Shown: piece by piece, positions 32,805 through 41,907 of the stretch
Numbering within the stretch: the stretch's first letter is position 1
Layout of the letters: each line of letters starts with the position of its first letter
Origin: Anabaena minutissima FACHB-250
GTDB lineage: Bacteria; Cyanobacteriota; Cyanobacteriia; Cyanobacteriales; Nostocaceae
Length of the DNA: 64,000 nt
Direction: 5' to 3'
Assembly: GCF_014697125.1 (NCBI RefSeq)
Contig: NZ_JACJRG010000001.1
Coordinates: 496,001 to 560,000, forward strand
The notes under the pieces: model-generated
Told to the model about the DNA's origin: nothing
Database searches by the model: none
What the model saw: only the letters and a program-made list of their open reading frames with translations
Program-made: the position numbers and the translations under genes

Positions 32805-32848
32805 TAGCGGCGGCTGACCAGTCCAAGGTTAGCCGCCGCTATTTTTTT
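32805..32848 (+). terminator. Strong Rho-independent terminator
   Basis: TAGCGGCGGCT (32805-32815) and AGCCGCCGCTA (32831-32841) with a run of seven T (32842-32848). Separates the membrane-protein gene from the following small gene. Confidence 0.9.
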
Positions 32849-32857
32849 GTAACAACC

Positions 32858-33049
32858 ATGAATGATTTAACCCAACCACTCGCCGACTACATCCAAAAGG
32901 AAATTAAATGTTCACCTGACCATGCCCAACTACTGGCAGTGAAGTTAATAGCGATTCTGCCATCTGTTTTTGATGCACGACCGGAGTTTTTTACTTTGGC
33001 AATGGCTTCAATGCCAACAACCAATAGCAACGACATTGGGGGCTTCTGA
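32858..33049 (+). CDS. Small helical hypothetical protein
   Basis: 63 residues ('TQPLADYIQKEIKCSPDHAQ', 'LLAVKLIAILPSVF'). One Cys, amphipathic helices, no clear membrane segment. Lies 69 bases before the replication gene, same strand. Function unknown. Confidence 0.55.
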   Translation: MNDLTQPLADYIQKEIKCSPDHAQLLAVKLIAILPSVFDARPEFFTLAMASMPTTNSNDIGGF

Positions 33050-33118
33050 AAGCTCGATTTATCACCTTGCTACCTGAAAACCAGTAAACATCTACTTAAT
33101 CAAAAAGGAACTAAAACC

Positions 33119-35683
33119 ATGACATATACCCAAGAAAAAAGAGTGGCTGCAACCACTCAAAACAACAAAAAAGAACTAAATAACACTATCAATAACACTA
33201 CTAATTATAACACTAGAAACCCAGAACACATAGACCCAGCGCACTGGAATGAGTGGATAAATAGCGGTGTTAAGGAAACAATAATATCAAGAAATGTCCA
33301 AACAATTAAAGACCCATTAGTAGTAGACAAAATACTAAGTCGAAACAATAAATCAAGGTGGAAACATTCTAATAACTTGATTCCTTGCTGGTCTGTGAGC
33401 GGTGTTGACCCCAAAACCGGAGAACCTACATTATTAGGCGTTCAAGTTAAACCAGATACATCAATACTGAACAAACAAGGTAAATTGCAAAAGTATCTTT
33501 CTCCTTCAGATTATCAGCTTGCACCACTATTTCTAGATAACGGTATTCAGGATTTCTGGCAGTCAGTAATAGATGATAAGTCAAAGCCAATCATCATTAC
33601 AGAAGGAGCTAAAAAAGCAGGTGCAGGTCTATCAATTGGCTACATAACAATTTCTATTCCTGGTGTATCTACTTGTAAAAAAGACGGTAGATTACACGAC
33701 TTAATCAAGCTATTTACAGGCTTTGGTAGAACAGCTTACCTTTGCTTTGACAACGACATTGTGGTCAAGAAACCTGTACAAAATGCCATGACAGGTTTAG
33801 CTAAGGAATTGGCTGCCACGGGCACAAAGGTCATGGTCATCAACTTACCCCCCGGAGAAAACAAGGGCATGGATGATTTCATCTTTAACAACGGCAAGGA
33901 CGAGTTCGACAAACTAGTAGTCGATGCACAAACTATTGAGGAATGGCGTAAAAGCCTAGAAGAACAATGGCTTAAGCATCAACTAGATGAAGGTGAGGAA
34001 GAAAAATGCAAGCTCAAACGCCAATTTGAAATTATCCGCGATGGCTGGGGCGAGGGACTGAGGTTAAACCAGATGAAAAATATCATTGAACTAGGCGGGC
34101 AACAGCTCGACCTAGACCAAATTCGCTTACACATGGTTTTAGAATTTGGTGAAGCAGTCCCCATTGGGGATGCTCAAGCCATCGTGCAAATGCTGGCCAG
34201 TCAGAATGCTTATCACCCAGTAGAAGATTATTTAGAAAACGTCTCCCAAATTTACCCCGACGTTGACACCAGTATTTTAGACAACCTCGCTACTCGCTAC
34301 TTTGGCACTGACAACGAACTCCACAATATATATATGAAGAAAGTCCTCATCTCAGCCGTTGCCCGTATCAAGCAACCTGGATGCAGACTAGAATCAGTAC
34401 CCATCCTAGTTAATCCCCGTCAGGGCATAGGTAAAAGCACCTTTTGGCGAAATCTCTTTGGTGAGGAATGGTTTTCTGATGACATGGGAGATGCCAACGA
34501 GAAAGATGAGCGAATGAAGCTGCATAACTTCTGGTGTCTGGAATGGTCGGAATTTGAGAACGTCTACAAGAAAAAAGATGTCAGTGCCTTAAAGAAATTC
34601 ATCACCACCAAAACCGACAGCTACAGAACCCCCTACTCGCGCACTATCAAGGAATATCCCCGCCGTTCGATTTTGGTGGGAACTACCAACGAGCAAGAAA
34701 TATTAGCTGACCCCACAGGTAGCAGGCGATTTTGGGTAATTCCTGTTAACGGCATAATTCCCGTTGAGATGCTTGAACAAGAGCGAGATTTACTTTGGGC
34801 AGCAGCTTACGCGCTTTACAAAACTGGTGAGCAATGGAAGCTGACCTATGAGCAAGAAGAACTCAGAGAGGAAATGAACAGACAGTTTCAGGTAATTGAC
34901 CCCTGGACAGAAAGAATCCAAGAATACGCCAAACACCGCGACGTGGTGACACTCAATGAAATTTTTCACTATCTCGAAATTGAAACAGCGCGTCAGGATG
35001 TCGGAATTACCCGTCGGATTGGGGGCATATTTAGCCGATTGGGTTGGGACACCGAACGAAAACGCGAGGGTGGAATTTGGGTGAGACGATGGATAAAAAA
35101 AATTGAAAAGTTGCAAAACCTATCTGGTCTATCTGGATCACCTGGATCAGTAGGTACTTACGAGCAAGTACAAAACAATACAAATGACGGTCTAACTGAT
35201 CAACACGATAACCAACCCGAAAAAAACACACATTTTTATCTGGATCAATCGACCACTGCACAGCAAGGGTTACAGGAATTGATCCAGATAGATCCAGATA
35301 GGTTTTCAAACTTTCCAGAAAAATTTTCACACTTAAATGCAGATGTTAAATCTGAGCCGCAGGATTTTCAACTTACTGATCCAGATAGATTTTCAGAAAA
35401 ATCTGAACAATTAAATTCACCTCATCTCACTTCCAAAGACCTACCCGCCAGAGAATGCCCAAACACTAAAAAATTTATGCCTGCCGGATTCTCTAGTACG
35501 GTCAACAATAAACGGGTGATGTTTGAGCCTTTTAGTTTCAAACGTGGTGGAAAATCACTCCGGGTTGTTCTTCATATAGATGACCGGAGATTCAACACAT
35601 CCATTGATTGGCCTGTCAGCAAAGAACAAATGATTTCAGAACTAGAGGTGCTAGCAGCTAATTTCGTTAAACGATATTTCTAG
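33119..35683 (+). CDS. Replication protein: DUF3854 (Toprim-like) plus VapE/D5-type helicase
   Basis: 854 residues. Residues ~80-280 form a DUF3854 domain with 'KPIIITEGAKKAGAGLSIGY', 'AYLCFDNDIVVKKPV' and 'GENKGMDDFI', a Toprim-like primase module. Residues ~380-620 match virulence-associated protein E helicases: Walker A 'NPRQGIGKST' (~432-441), 'HNFWCLEWSEFENVYKKKD' (Walker B region), 'KKFITTKTDSYRTPY', 'PRRSILVGTTNEQEIL' and 'GSRRFWVIPV'. The C-terminus is low-complexity then a small ordered end. It should prime and unwind the element's DNA. AGGAAC upstream of ATG 33119 acts as ribosome binding site. Confidence 0.9.
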   Translation: MTYTQEKRVAATTQNNKKELNNTINNTTNYNTRNPEHIDPAHWNEWINSGVKETIISRNVQTIKDPLVVDKILSRNNKSRWKHSNNLIPCWSVSGVDPKTGEPTLLGVQVKPDTSILNKQGKLQKYLSPSDYQLAPLFLDNGIQDFWQSVIDDKSKPIIITEGAKKAGAGLSIGYITISIPGVSTCKKDGRLHDLIKLFTGFGRTAYLCFDNDIVVKKPVQNAMTGLAKELAATGTKVMVINLPPGENKGMDDFIFNNGKDEFDKLVVDAQTIEEWRKSLEEQWLKHQLDEGEEEKCKLKRQFEIIRDGWGEGLRLNQMKNIIELGGQQLDLDQIRLHMVLEFGEAVPIGDAQAIVQMLASQNAYHPVEDYLENVSQIYPDVDTSILDNLATRYFGTDNELHNIYMKKVLISAVARIKQPGCRLESVPILVNPRQGIGKSTFWRNLFGEEWFSDDMGDANEKDERMKLHNFWCLEWSEFENVYKKKDVSALKKFITTKTDSYRTPYSRTIKEYPRRSILVGTTNEQEILADPTGSRRFWVIPVNGIIPVEMLEQERDLLWAAAYALYKTGEQWKLTYEQEELREEMNRQFQVIDPWTERIQEYAKHRDVVTLNEIFHYLEIETARQDVGITRRIGGIFSRLGWDTERKREGGIWVRRWIKKIEKLQNLSGLSGSPGSVGTYEQVQNNTNDGLTDQHDNQPEKNTHFYLDQSTTAQQGLQELIQIDPDRFSNFPEKFSHLNADVKSEPQDFQLTDPDRFSEKSEQLNSPHLTSKDLPARECPNTKKFMPAGFSSTVNNKRVMFEPFSFKRGGKSLRVVLHIDDRRFNTSIDWPVSKEQMISELEVLAANFVKRYF

Positions 35684-35688
35684 CGACC

Positions 35689-35880
35689 ATGACTAAAAAC
35701 CTAACTCGCATACCATGCCCCCGTTGCCACCAGTGGAACACTCACCGCAACGGGTACAACTCACGCGCCACTGGGGAGAAGGTGCGGCGGTGGTATTGCT
35801 ACGACTGCGATCGCACTTTTCAGCAACCAAACTTAAACGAGATAGCCGATAAAACTAGGAATTTCAGCGCAATTTCGTAA
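35689..35880 (+). CDS. Small zinc-ribbon protein (InsA-like)
   Basis: 63 residues. 'IPCPRCHQWNTHRNGYN' and 'RRWYCYDCDRTFQ' form the CxxC...CxxC ribbon seen at the N-terminus of IS1-type InsA and transposase zinc ribbons. Here it stands alone, five bases after the replication gene, with no transposase. Probably a DNA-binding accessory to replication or transcription of the late module. Confidence 0.75.
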   Translation: MTKNLTRIPCPRCHQWNTHRNGYNSRATGEKVRRWYCYDCDRTFQQPNLNEIADKTRNFSAIS

Positions 35881-35941
35881 TTAAAATTGCCCGATATAGA
35901 TTACAAAGGTTTTATTCCCTTCAATAAGACCACATTTTTCT

Positions 35942-36286
35942 ATGCCAGAACCAACATTAACAGCCGTGTTTGGAGCAAACGCTGTTCAAGACATAAGCAC
36001 TCTGACAATTTCAAAAACTGATTTAGTGGCAGTGGGATTAACCGCCGCCGCGAACAACTCAGCAGAAGCCTTGCTGACTGCGATCGTAAAACTCGCATCA
36101 GGAACACTAAGCGAAGAAAACCGCGACAGCAATATTGATCAAAGCGTTGCGGTAGTTCAATCAACAATCCCCAGCTTCACCTCTCGGATTAATGGCACAA
36201 CAACAGAAACATACATCCGAGACACATTCTCTGTAGAGCTTGATAAAGCTTACACAGCTACAGCAATTGACCCAGACGACTACTAA
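35942..36286 (+). CDS. Virion-like module protein 1 (paralogue A)
   Basis: 114 residues. N-terminus 'LTAVFGANAVQDISTLTISK' then 'NNSAEALLTAIVKLASGTL', and a beta-rich second half ('TTTETYIRDTFSVELD'). The N-terminal half is clearly paralogous to the next gene. No signal or membrane segment. First gene of a tightly packed rightward cluster. Function unknown; possible particle component. Confidence 0.65.
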   Translation: MPEPTLTAVFGANAVQDISTLTISKTDLVAVGLTAAANNSAEALLTAIVKLASGTLSEENRDSNIDQSVAVVQSTIPSFTSRINGTTTETYIRDTFSVELDKAYTATAIDPDDY

Positions 36287-36288
36287 AT

Positions 36289-36651
36289 ATGCAAACAACC
36301 CTAGAACAACTATTTGGGGTTAATGCTGCACAAGATAGTCAGGCTTTGGTAATACAAAAGTCTGACCTTCCTTCTTTAACTCCCAACATTAACAACAGCG
36401 CAGAAAGTTTGTTGATAGCAATAATTCTGCAAGCTTTAGAAAACTTTCAAGGTGAGATAACAACACCAGAAGGTGAAAAGATAGTTGACCCCAACAACAA
36501 CCCAATTACCTATAACAATTCAGTTTTATACGCAACTTTACTGGTAGAACGTTTCGATGGTTTTATTGAGCAAAGGTCAGGTTCTTACGTCGTTCGCAAC
36601 ACTCTAATAATTCACCAATTCACAGAATATGCAGATACAGAATTTTCCTAG
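36289..36651 (+). CDS. Virion-like module protein 2 (paralogue B)
   Basis: 120 residues. Aligns with its neighbour ('LEQLFGVNAAQDSQALVIQK', 'NNSAESLLIAIILQA') and has an insertion 'TTPEGEKIVDPNNNPITYNN'. Starts two bases after paralogue A and overlaps the adhesin gene by 23 bases, so coupled translation is likely. Unknown family. Confidence 0.65.
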   Translation: MQTTLEQLFGVNAAQDSQALVIQKSDLPSLTPNINNSAESLLIAIILQALENFQGEITTPEGEKIVDPNNNPITYNNSVLYATLLVERFDGFIEQRSGSYVVRNTLIIHQFTEYADTEFS

Positions 36652-37660
36652 TGGAAGCCCAACAATAAATGATTTATTGTTGTTCCAATCGGTAACAGAC
36701 GGAACATATAGAAAATCATTGTTAAGTCAGCTTCCGGGTGCTGTTAACGATTGGCAGATAGTAAACTCTAATTTCACTACTGAAATAAATAAAAAAGTTT
36801 TCAATACTTCTACAGGTAACATAACTCTTACATTGCCTATAGTTAGTTCTGGTGAAATTGAGATATTTAATCTTAATGCAAGTAGTAAGATTTTCGTTAA
36901 TCTTCAAGGTAAAAAGTATCGCGGCGCAAACTACAATACAGCGAATTTAGTTTGTCAAGGTGCGAGTAAATATGTGCGATTAGTTTACCTTGATGATTCA
37001 AATGGTTGGTATCCCATATTTAACCAGTTAGATTCTTCCGGTGTCTATCCCAGTGGCATGGGATTGTGGCTTGAGAATGGCGAACTAACCGATAAATCAG
37101 GTAATAGTAGAAACGCTACGCCAGTCGGTGCTAATAGTCCTTCTGTTGCAGTGGGAATTGATAGTAAAAATGTACTTCGATGGAGTGGTGCAGGCAACCA
37201 GGAGTTACAAGTTAGCCCATTTTTGTCAGGCACTACAGGCGCAACATTGTATTGTGTGTTTACTGTAAGTGCCAATACGAACTACAACCTTGTACGCACT
37301 GCGAATATAGATGATTACTGGCGTTTTACAAGTGGGGGTAATGGCTATATAGGCACTTTTAGAAATGCCAGGATTGAAAATTATCCGGCTGCTATGCCGT
37401 CAAGTGGTAGCCATTTAATTAGCATCCATGCAAATAGTGCAGGCTATGAAGCAATCCTAGACAATGTATCAAAAGGATTGAGAGCAGAAACATACAATTC
37501 AGGCGATCGCTTCCGAATTGGAACGAATGATAAAGCTTTTAATGGTGACATCGCCTTGATACTCGTTTATCCAACATGGATAGATAAAACCTCATACACT
37601 CATACATCTTGCGTTGAAGCCATCAAACAATTCTACCCAAGCCTACCTTTTACACTATGA
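36629..37660 (+). CDS. LamG-type adhesin with tail-fibre-like N-terminus
   Basis: 343 residues. Residues 1-130 read like phage fibre/neck proteins ('SPTINDLLLFQSVTDGTYRK', 'TSTGNITLTLPIVSSGEIEI', 'KYVRLVYLDDSNGWYPI'). Residues ~150-340 form a concanavalin-A/LamG-like domain ('GMGLWLENGELTDKSGNSRN', 'TLYCVFTVSANTNYNLVR', 'RFRIGTNDKAFNGDIALILV'). Such proteins bind surface polysaccharide. This is the best evidence that the cluster encodes an extracellular particle, with this as host-recognition protein. Confidence 0.8.
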   Translation: MQIQNFPSGSPTINDLLLFQSVTDGTYRKSLLSQLPGAVNDWQIVNSNFTTEINKKVFNTSTGNITLTLPIVSSGEIEIFNLNASSKIFVNLQGKKYRGANYNTANLVCQGASKYVRLVYLDDSNGWYPIFNQLDSSGVYPSGMGLWLENGELTDKSGNSRNATPVGANSPSVAVGIDSKNVLRWSGAGNQELQVSPFLSGTTGATLYCVFTVSANTNYNLVRTANIDDYWRFTSGGNGYIGTFRNARIENYPAAMPSSGSHLISIHANSAGYEAILDNVSKGLRAETYNSGDRFRIGTNDKAFNGDIALILVYPTWIDKTSYTHTSCVEAIKQFYPSLPFTL

Positions 37661-38277
37661 GTTTATTTTGTGAAATAGGTGATAAACCCAAGGTGATTTA
37701 TAGAGTTAGTGGTGCAACAGAAGACAGCGTTTTTTATGCTCAAACATCACCAATTGATGTGAATGTCGTGCCATTTGAGAATCCTAATCTACCAGGCGAA
37801 ATTTACGCTTGGAATTTCAGCACAAACCTAAATCCTAGGTCAACGCTTGCAGAATTAGGGTTTAGGGCTAAAGGAAAGTTAACTGACTTTAGTGTAGGAA
37901 ACCTACTCAACACCGATACTGTAAACGGTCAGCAAATCGGTAATTGGTCAGCATCCTTTAAGGATGGAGATGGTAATACTATCTCTGGGAGTGCTATTGG
38001 TTATTATCCTGGCGACACACCAACACTAGTTAAATTGTTAGTACCCGGTGAGAAACCACCTACTGATATATGTCAATTACAGGTTAAGGATGCAGGTGGG
38101 ACACTATTATTTACAGCAAGTGGTAAATGCCCTATTAACTACAAGGTAGCTTGCAGCAACTGTCCCGACGGACAAATTGAATGCAAGCATAATAAATATC
38201 CCGGATACTGCTGTATTCCCTGTCAATCTACAGCATCAAAAATCAATAATTTGGCTGCTAAAACGAGGGCTAAATAA
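37657..38277 (+). CDS. Cys-rich virion-like protein
   Basis: 206 residues. Beta-rich body ('KPKVIYRVSGATEDSVFYAQ', 'WNFSTNLNPRSTLAELGFRA') and a compact cysteine cluster at ~169-192 ('KVACSNCPDGQIECKH', 'YPGYCCIPCQS') with seven cysteines in 24 residues, suggesting a disulfide knot or metal-bound module. A basic tail follows. Overlaps the adhesin gene by four bases (ATGA). May be a spike or stalk protein. Confidence 0.7.
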   Translation: MSLFCEIGDKPKVIYRVSGATEDSVFYAQTSPIDVNVVPFENPNLPGEIYAWNFSTNLNPRSTLAELGFRAKGKLTDFSVGNLLNTDTVNGQQIGNWSASFKDGDGNTISGSAIGYYPGDTPTLVKLLVPGEKPPTDICQLQVKDAGGTLLFTASGKCPINYKVACSNCPDGQIECKHNKYPGYCCIPCQSTASKINNLAAKTRAK

Positions 38278-38573
38278 TGGCTGAATGCAAAGATATTGAT
38301 AAAGCATTAGCGAATCTTGCTAAGAAGATAGATGCACAGAATCAATGCTGTAATGAGTCAAAAGCAGAAATAAAACGCCTGAAAGATAGAATAGGTGCGC
38401 TAGAAAGAGCTAATAAAAACAACAACAACGGCAAGCAACAGCAAACTAAGCCGCAAGATTTAACACCTATATACAAGCGATTAAATAAATTAGAAAACTA
38501 CTGTGAAAGTGTGGAGAGTTTCATTAAAGGCATTGAACCGCTTATAAAATCATTAGTAGGAATGTTTTTATGA
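38277..38573 (+). CDS. Small coiled-coil protein
   Basis: 98 residues. Two heptad-rich stretches ('LANLAKKIDAQNQCCNESKA', 'EIKRLKDRIGALERA' and 'PIYKRLNKLENYCESVESF') separated by an Asn/Gln/Lys linker, with three cysteines that could cross-link. Start overlaps the upstream stop by one base (TAATG), end overlaps the next gene (ATGA). Possible fibre or assembly factor. Confidence 0.7.
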   Translation: MAECKDIDKALANLAKKIDAQNQCCNESKAEIKRLKDRIGALERANKNNNNGKQQQTKPQDLTPIYKRLNKLENYCESVESFIKGIEPLIKSLVGMFL

Positions 38574-40987
38574 GTTTACCTACAACTACTTCAGGAATTA
38601 AATATTTAGCTGAAATCACTAAATTAAGTAGAGAGTTTGGCTATTATGCCAAAGGAGTAAAGCAACTAGCAGACAGCAAAGCACTAAAAAGCCAGTTCAC
38701 TGCTATTAAAAACGGTACTACAACAGCTAGAAAATTGGCTGACACTGCTACTAAAAAAGTTGGCGTAGTTGAAAAAGTACAAAATAAGCTACTTGAAAAA
38801 GTTCCAGGCGGGGGAAATAGTTTAGATAAAGCTGGTAAGGCGGGTGGAAGCTTGGCAGCCCTTATCGCTATTGGTGGAGTTGCAGCAATTGTGGCAATTC
38901 AAGCTTTACTACAGCGTGTAATCAATGACTCTACACTCAATGATTTAGATTATTTAAGAAGTGAAACCCAAAAATCATTCGACCGTTACCAGAAAACTGT
39001 AATAGCTATACGCAGCGTAGAAGCGCAAGTAAAACAATTCAAACAAGAAGACCAACGGACACGAGACAGAATTTATGCTGTAGAAAAACAGCAACCCAAA
39101 ATTAGAGAAGATGCTAACAACGCACTCTATGAAACTAGGCAAGGGAGAAAGATTATTGATGGGCAACTAGCAAAATACGCTAGTGATATCGCTGCATTAA
39201 AATCTCAATTTGAGAAGTTGTTAGGCACTGCTAACAATAACTTTCAGAAAACTATAGAAACCACCATTGCAAGTTTACAGAAAGCATTGCAACAAGCTAA
39301 CTCTCAAATTGAATCCATTAATACAAAGGTAAACAAGCCCGGTTCTACTAACGATATTGTTAAACTCAACTCAGAAATAGAAAAGCTTAATAATCGTGTT
39401 GTAGCTGCTGAGAAAATTACTAAAACAGTTCCCTCTGCAATCCAAAAAGCTGTAGAAATTAGTGGCGACACGACAGTCAAAGCTGTTAATGCTGCATTTG
39501 CTCCAATACAGCAAGCACAACGACGCTGGGGTGTTAGCGTCACCCCAGCCACGGTAACACCAGCACAGATAACTTACTCGGAGGGTGGTATTGTTGTTCC
39601 CCGGCTGGCCACTGTGACACCAGCACAGGTGACTTACTCGGATTTCTCCACTTCAGATATTGGCTTGCAAATTAAGGTCAACCAGGAAAGGGCAGACGAT
39701 ACCCTTAAACGTCAAATCACTGCTACGGCTGGCGGGGTTTCAACAGCATTTGAGCAAATCGCTCAAGCAAGAGCTATTGCAGATGCAGCTTTGAGAGAAG
39801 CAAAGATTAAGGGCGTGCCGGATACTTCCCAGCTTGAGAGTCGATTGAAAGAAACTGACAGGCAATTAGCGGCTGATATCTCAGGACTTAAAACGCGGAT
39901 AGGAGACATTGACAGGGTGAACGAAGCGGGAAACAAGAAATTAGACCAATTCAATGGAAAGCTTGACCAGATAATTCCTTTACTGGGTTTGATTCCTGGC
40001 CGAGTCGCGACCACTATTAAGCCCAATCTACTTACAGCACCACAAATAGAAGCGGCAACTGGTAACGCTATCTGTAAAAGCCTAAATGGTGGCTGTGGTA
40101 AAGCTTCGGTGGACGATGCTGTAAGCAGAATCAATCAGCACAATACTAATAATACTGGCAGCGTGCTGGACGCTGTAAATACTGGAGCTAACGCTGCATT
40201 GCTAACGGGACAGCAAACAATTCTCGCTAGACTCGGTGATCAACTTCCCGGTGGAATTGGGGGGAAACTCACAAGGTTTAGCCAGTGGCTACAGCTTGAC
40301 CGGGCTTTAAACCTTCTCACCTTTGCCGCTACTGTTCATAATGCCTTTCAACTTTCTAATGACATTGCAGTTACTCTCGGTAGTGCTTTAAGCAATGTAC
40401 TCCAGCTTATTGGAATTAAAAATGATGAAGGAGGCGCATTAGATATAGGTCAGATAATCAATAGCACTGTAGAGAATTTAGTAAAAGGAATTGTTGGGGC
40501 TGAAAATTATCAGCAAATGTCTGAAACATTTGCCAAAGCTAATCGGATTTATCAAGCTACAACCAATGTTTTAAACAGCTTTTTAAATCTCTCACAAACT
40601 ATCTTACAAGCATCTGAATTAATAGCGGCTTACACCGGAAGAATAGGGAATGCTTTAAGAAAATCGGGTGAAGTTTTGGAGTCCGCTTATGGCTGGATGA
40701 ACCCGCAGCCAAAATTTAATAGGGTTACTCAATTTTTAGAAGGCTTGCAAAATGGAGCTAGCACCATTCAAATGGTGACACAAGCCCCCTTGGATGTGGT
40801 GAATGCAACGACTGAATTTACTACAGCCGCTACAGACTTTGTTAAAGCCGTTAAGGAAGACGATAAGCCAGAAAACCAACCCACACCCACACCAGAACCA
40901 GACCAATTAAAAGCGGTAGAAACCGCATCAAAATTAGTTAGTGCTGGTTTGGAACTGATTGATTTAGATTTCGAGGCAGACGAATAA
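38570..40987 (+). CDS. Tape-measure-like long coiled-coil membrane protein
   Basis: 805 residues, the largest gene of the module after the replication gene. One Gly/Ala/Ile hydrophobic segment (~94-114, 'GGSLAALIAIGGVAAIVAIQ'), coiled coil at ~120-290, an internal duplicated motif ('ATVTPAQITYSEGG' / 'ATVTPAQVTYSDF', ~325-360), further amphipathic helices (~560-720) and a Pro/Thr/Glu-rich tail. No peptidase or lysozyme motif recognised. Architecture fits phage tape-measure or membrane-penetrating proteins, but without sheath/tube genes nearby it could instead be an internal or membrane-anchored particle protein. Confidence 0.7.
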   Translation: MSLPTTTSGIKYLAEITKLSREFGYYAKGVKQLADSKALKSQFTAIKNGTTTARKLADTATKKVGVVEKVQNKLLEKVPGGGNSLDKAGKAGGSLAALIAIGGVAAIVAIQALLQRVINDSTLNDLDYLRSETQKSFDRYQKTVIAIRSVEAQVKQFKQEDQRTRDRIYAVEKQQPKIREDANNALYETRQGRKIIDGQLAKYASDIAALKSQFEKLLGTANNNFQKTIETTIASLQKALQQANSQIESINTKVNKPGSTNDIVKLNSEIEKLNNRVVAAEKITKTVPSAIQKAVEISGDTTVKAVNAAFAPIQQAQRRWGVSVTPATVTPAQITYSEGGIVVPRLATVTPAQVTYSDFSTSDIGLQIKVNQERADDTLKRQITATAGGVSTAFEQIAQARAIADAALREAKIKGVPDTSQLESRLKETDRQLAADISGLKTRIGDIDRVNEAGNKKLDQFNGKLDQIIPLLGLIPGRVATTIKPNLLTAPQIEAATGNAICKSLNGGCGKASVDDAVSRINQHNTNNTGSVLDAVNTGANAALLTGQQTILARLGDQLPGGIGGKLTRFSQWLQLDRALNLLTFAATVHNAFQLSNDIAVTLGSALSNVLQLIGIKNDEGGALDIGQIINSTVENLVKGIVGAENYQQMSETFAKANRIYQATTNVLNSFLNLSQTILQASELIAAYTGRIGNALRKSGEVLESAYGWMNPQPKFNRVTQFLEGLQNGASTIQMVTQAPLDVVNATTEFTTAATDFVKAVKEDDKPENQPTPTPEPDQLKAVETASKLVSAGLELIDLDFEADE

Positions 40988-40989
40988 TT

Positions 40990-41811
40990 ATGGCGTTACC
41001 AGACAATTTTAATGAGTGGGAACACCTCCAAGATACGGTAAGGCTTTGGCACAATAAGGCCGTCGCGAACTGGTTTCGTAATCAAAAAGTTGATAGTCTT
41101 GAAACCCCCAAAGAAGCTTTACGCGTCGCCTGCACCATGAAAGACGGCGATACCTCGACCATGACCATGATGAGACTTTGGTTATTTGAGGTAACGGCTG
41201 GGAGACTGCAATCGGTGCAAACTCCTATATATGGTATTCCTGTTGAGGATCTTCAAGCTGAAGTTACATTCAAACCACAGGTGCATTTACACTTTCAAGA
41301 GCGATACCCATATATAGCGGATAGAATACGCCCAGTTAGGGGGGAAATTAGCTTCCGCATCATGAACGAAACGGGGGCTACATGGACTAGAGCTAAATCG
41401 GAAGAATTAGCAAGGGATATAAAAAGAGAATTTGGATCACCCATTTTTGTATGGGAGAAAGGCAAATATGTTTATTATTACAAGGACGTTGAAAACGGTT
41501 ATCAGTTGCGGATGTATGTAAAAACTAAAGCCGAGGGCGAGCGATTAACACGGGCTGTCTTAGCTATTCGCGGTCATGCTTTTAATGATGATTATTCTGA
41601 TTTTGTAGAAAATACCCGCACTTATCCCAACAATCCAGGCACACAAATTATTTACGGTCAGTCAACGCCAAAGCCCATTAAACGTCCAACGGCTGACGTT
41701 AGATTTAGGTATGCCCAATTAATGTTACATGGTCGAACTAAGGTGATTAATTTGGTATGCACGCCAGAAGTCGCACTACGACAGGTTATTGAGAAACTTA
41801 ATGTCGTTTAG
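40990..41811 (+). CDS. Hypothetical protein of the virion-like module
   Basis: 273 residues, soluble alpha/beta composition ('LDSL'-like turns absent; 'EDLQAEVTFKPQVHLHF', 'RPVRGEISFRIMNETGATW', 'YYYKDVENGYQLRMYV'). Only two bases separate it from the 805-residue gene. No family recognised. Its size would suit a connector, second capsid protein or assembly protein. Confidence 0.65.
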   Translation: MALPDNFNEWEHLQDTVRLWHNKAVANWFRNQKVDSLETPKEALRVACTMKDGDTSTMTMMRLWLFEVTAGRLQSVQTPIYGIPVEDLQAEVTFKPQVHLHFQERYPYIADRIRPVRGEISFRIMNETGATWTRAKSEELARDIKREFGSPIFVWEKGKYVYYYKDVENGYQLRMYVKTKAEGERLTRAVLAIRGHAFNDDYSDFVENTRTYPNNPGTQIIYGQSTPKPIKRPTADVRFRYAQLMLHGRTKVINLVCTPEVALRQVIEKLNVV

Positions 41812-41907
41812 AAAATTTTCGCCAATACTTAGATATCGGTATGAATTTTTCACCAGTAAAACCGTGTTAGATATTGGGTATCAATCATTACCGAGTGTCA
41901 CCAAATC

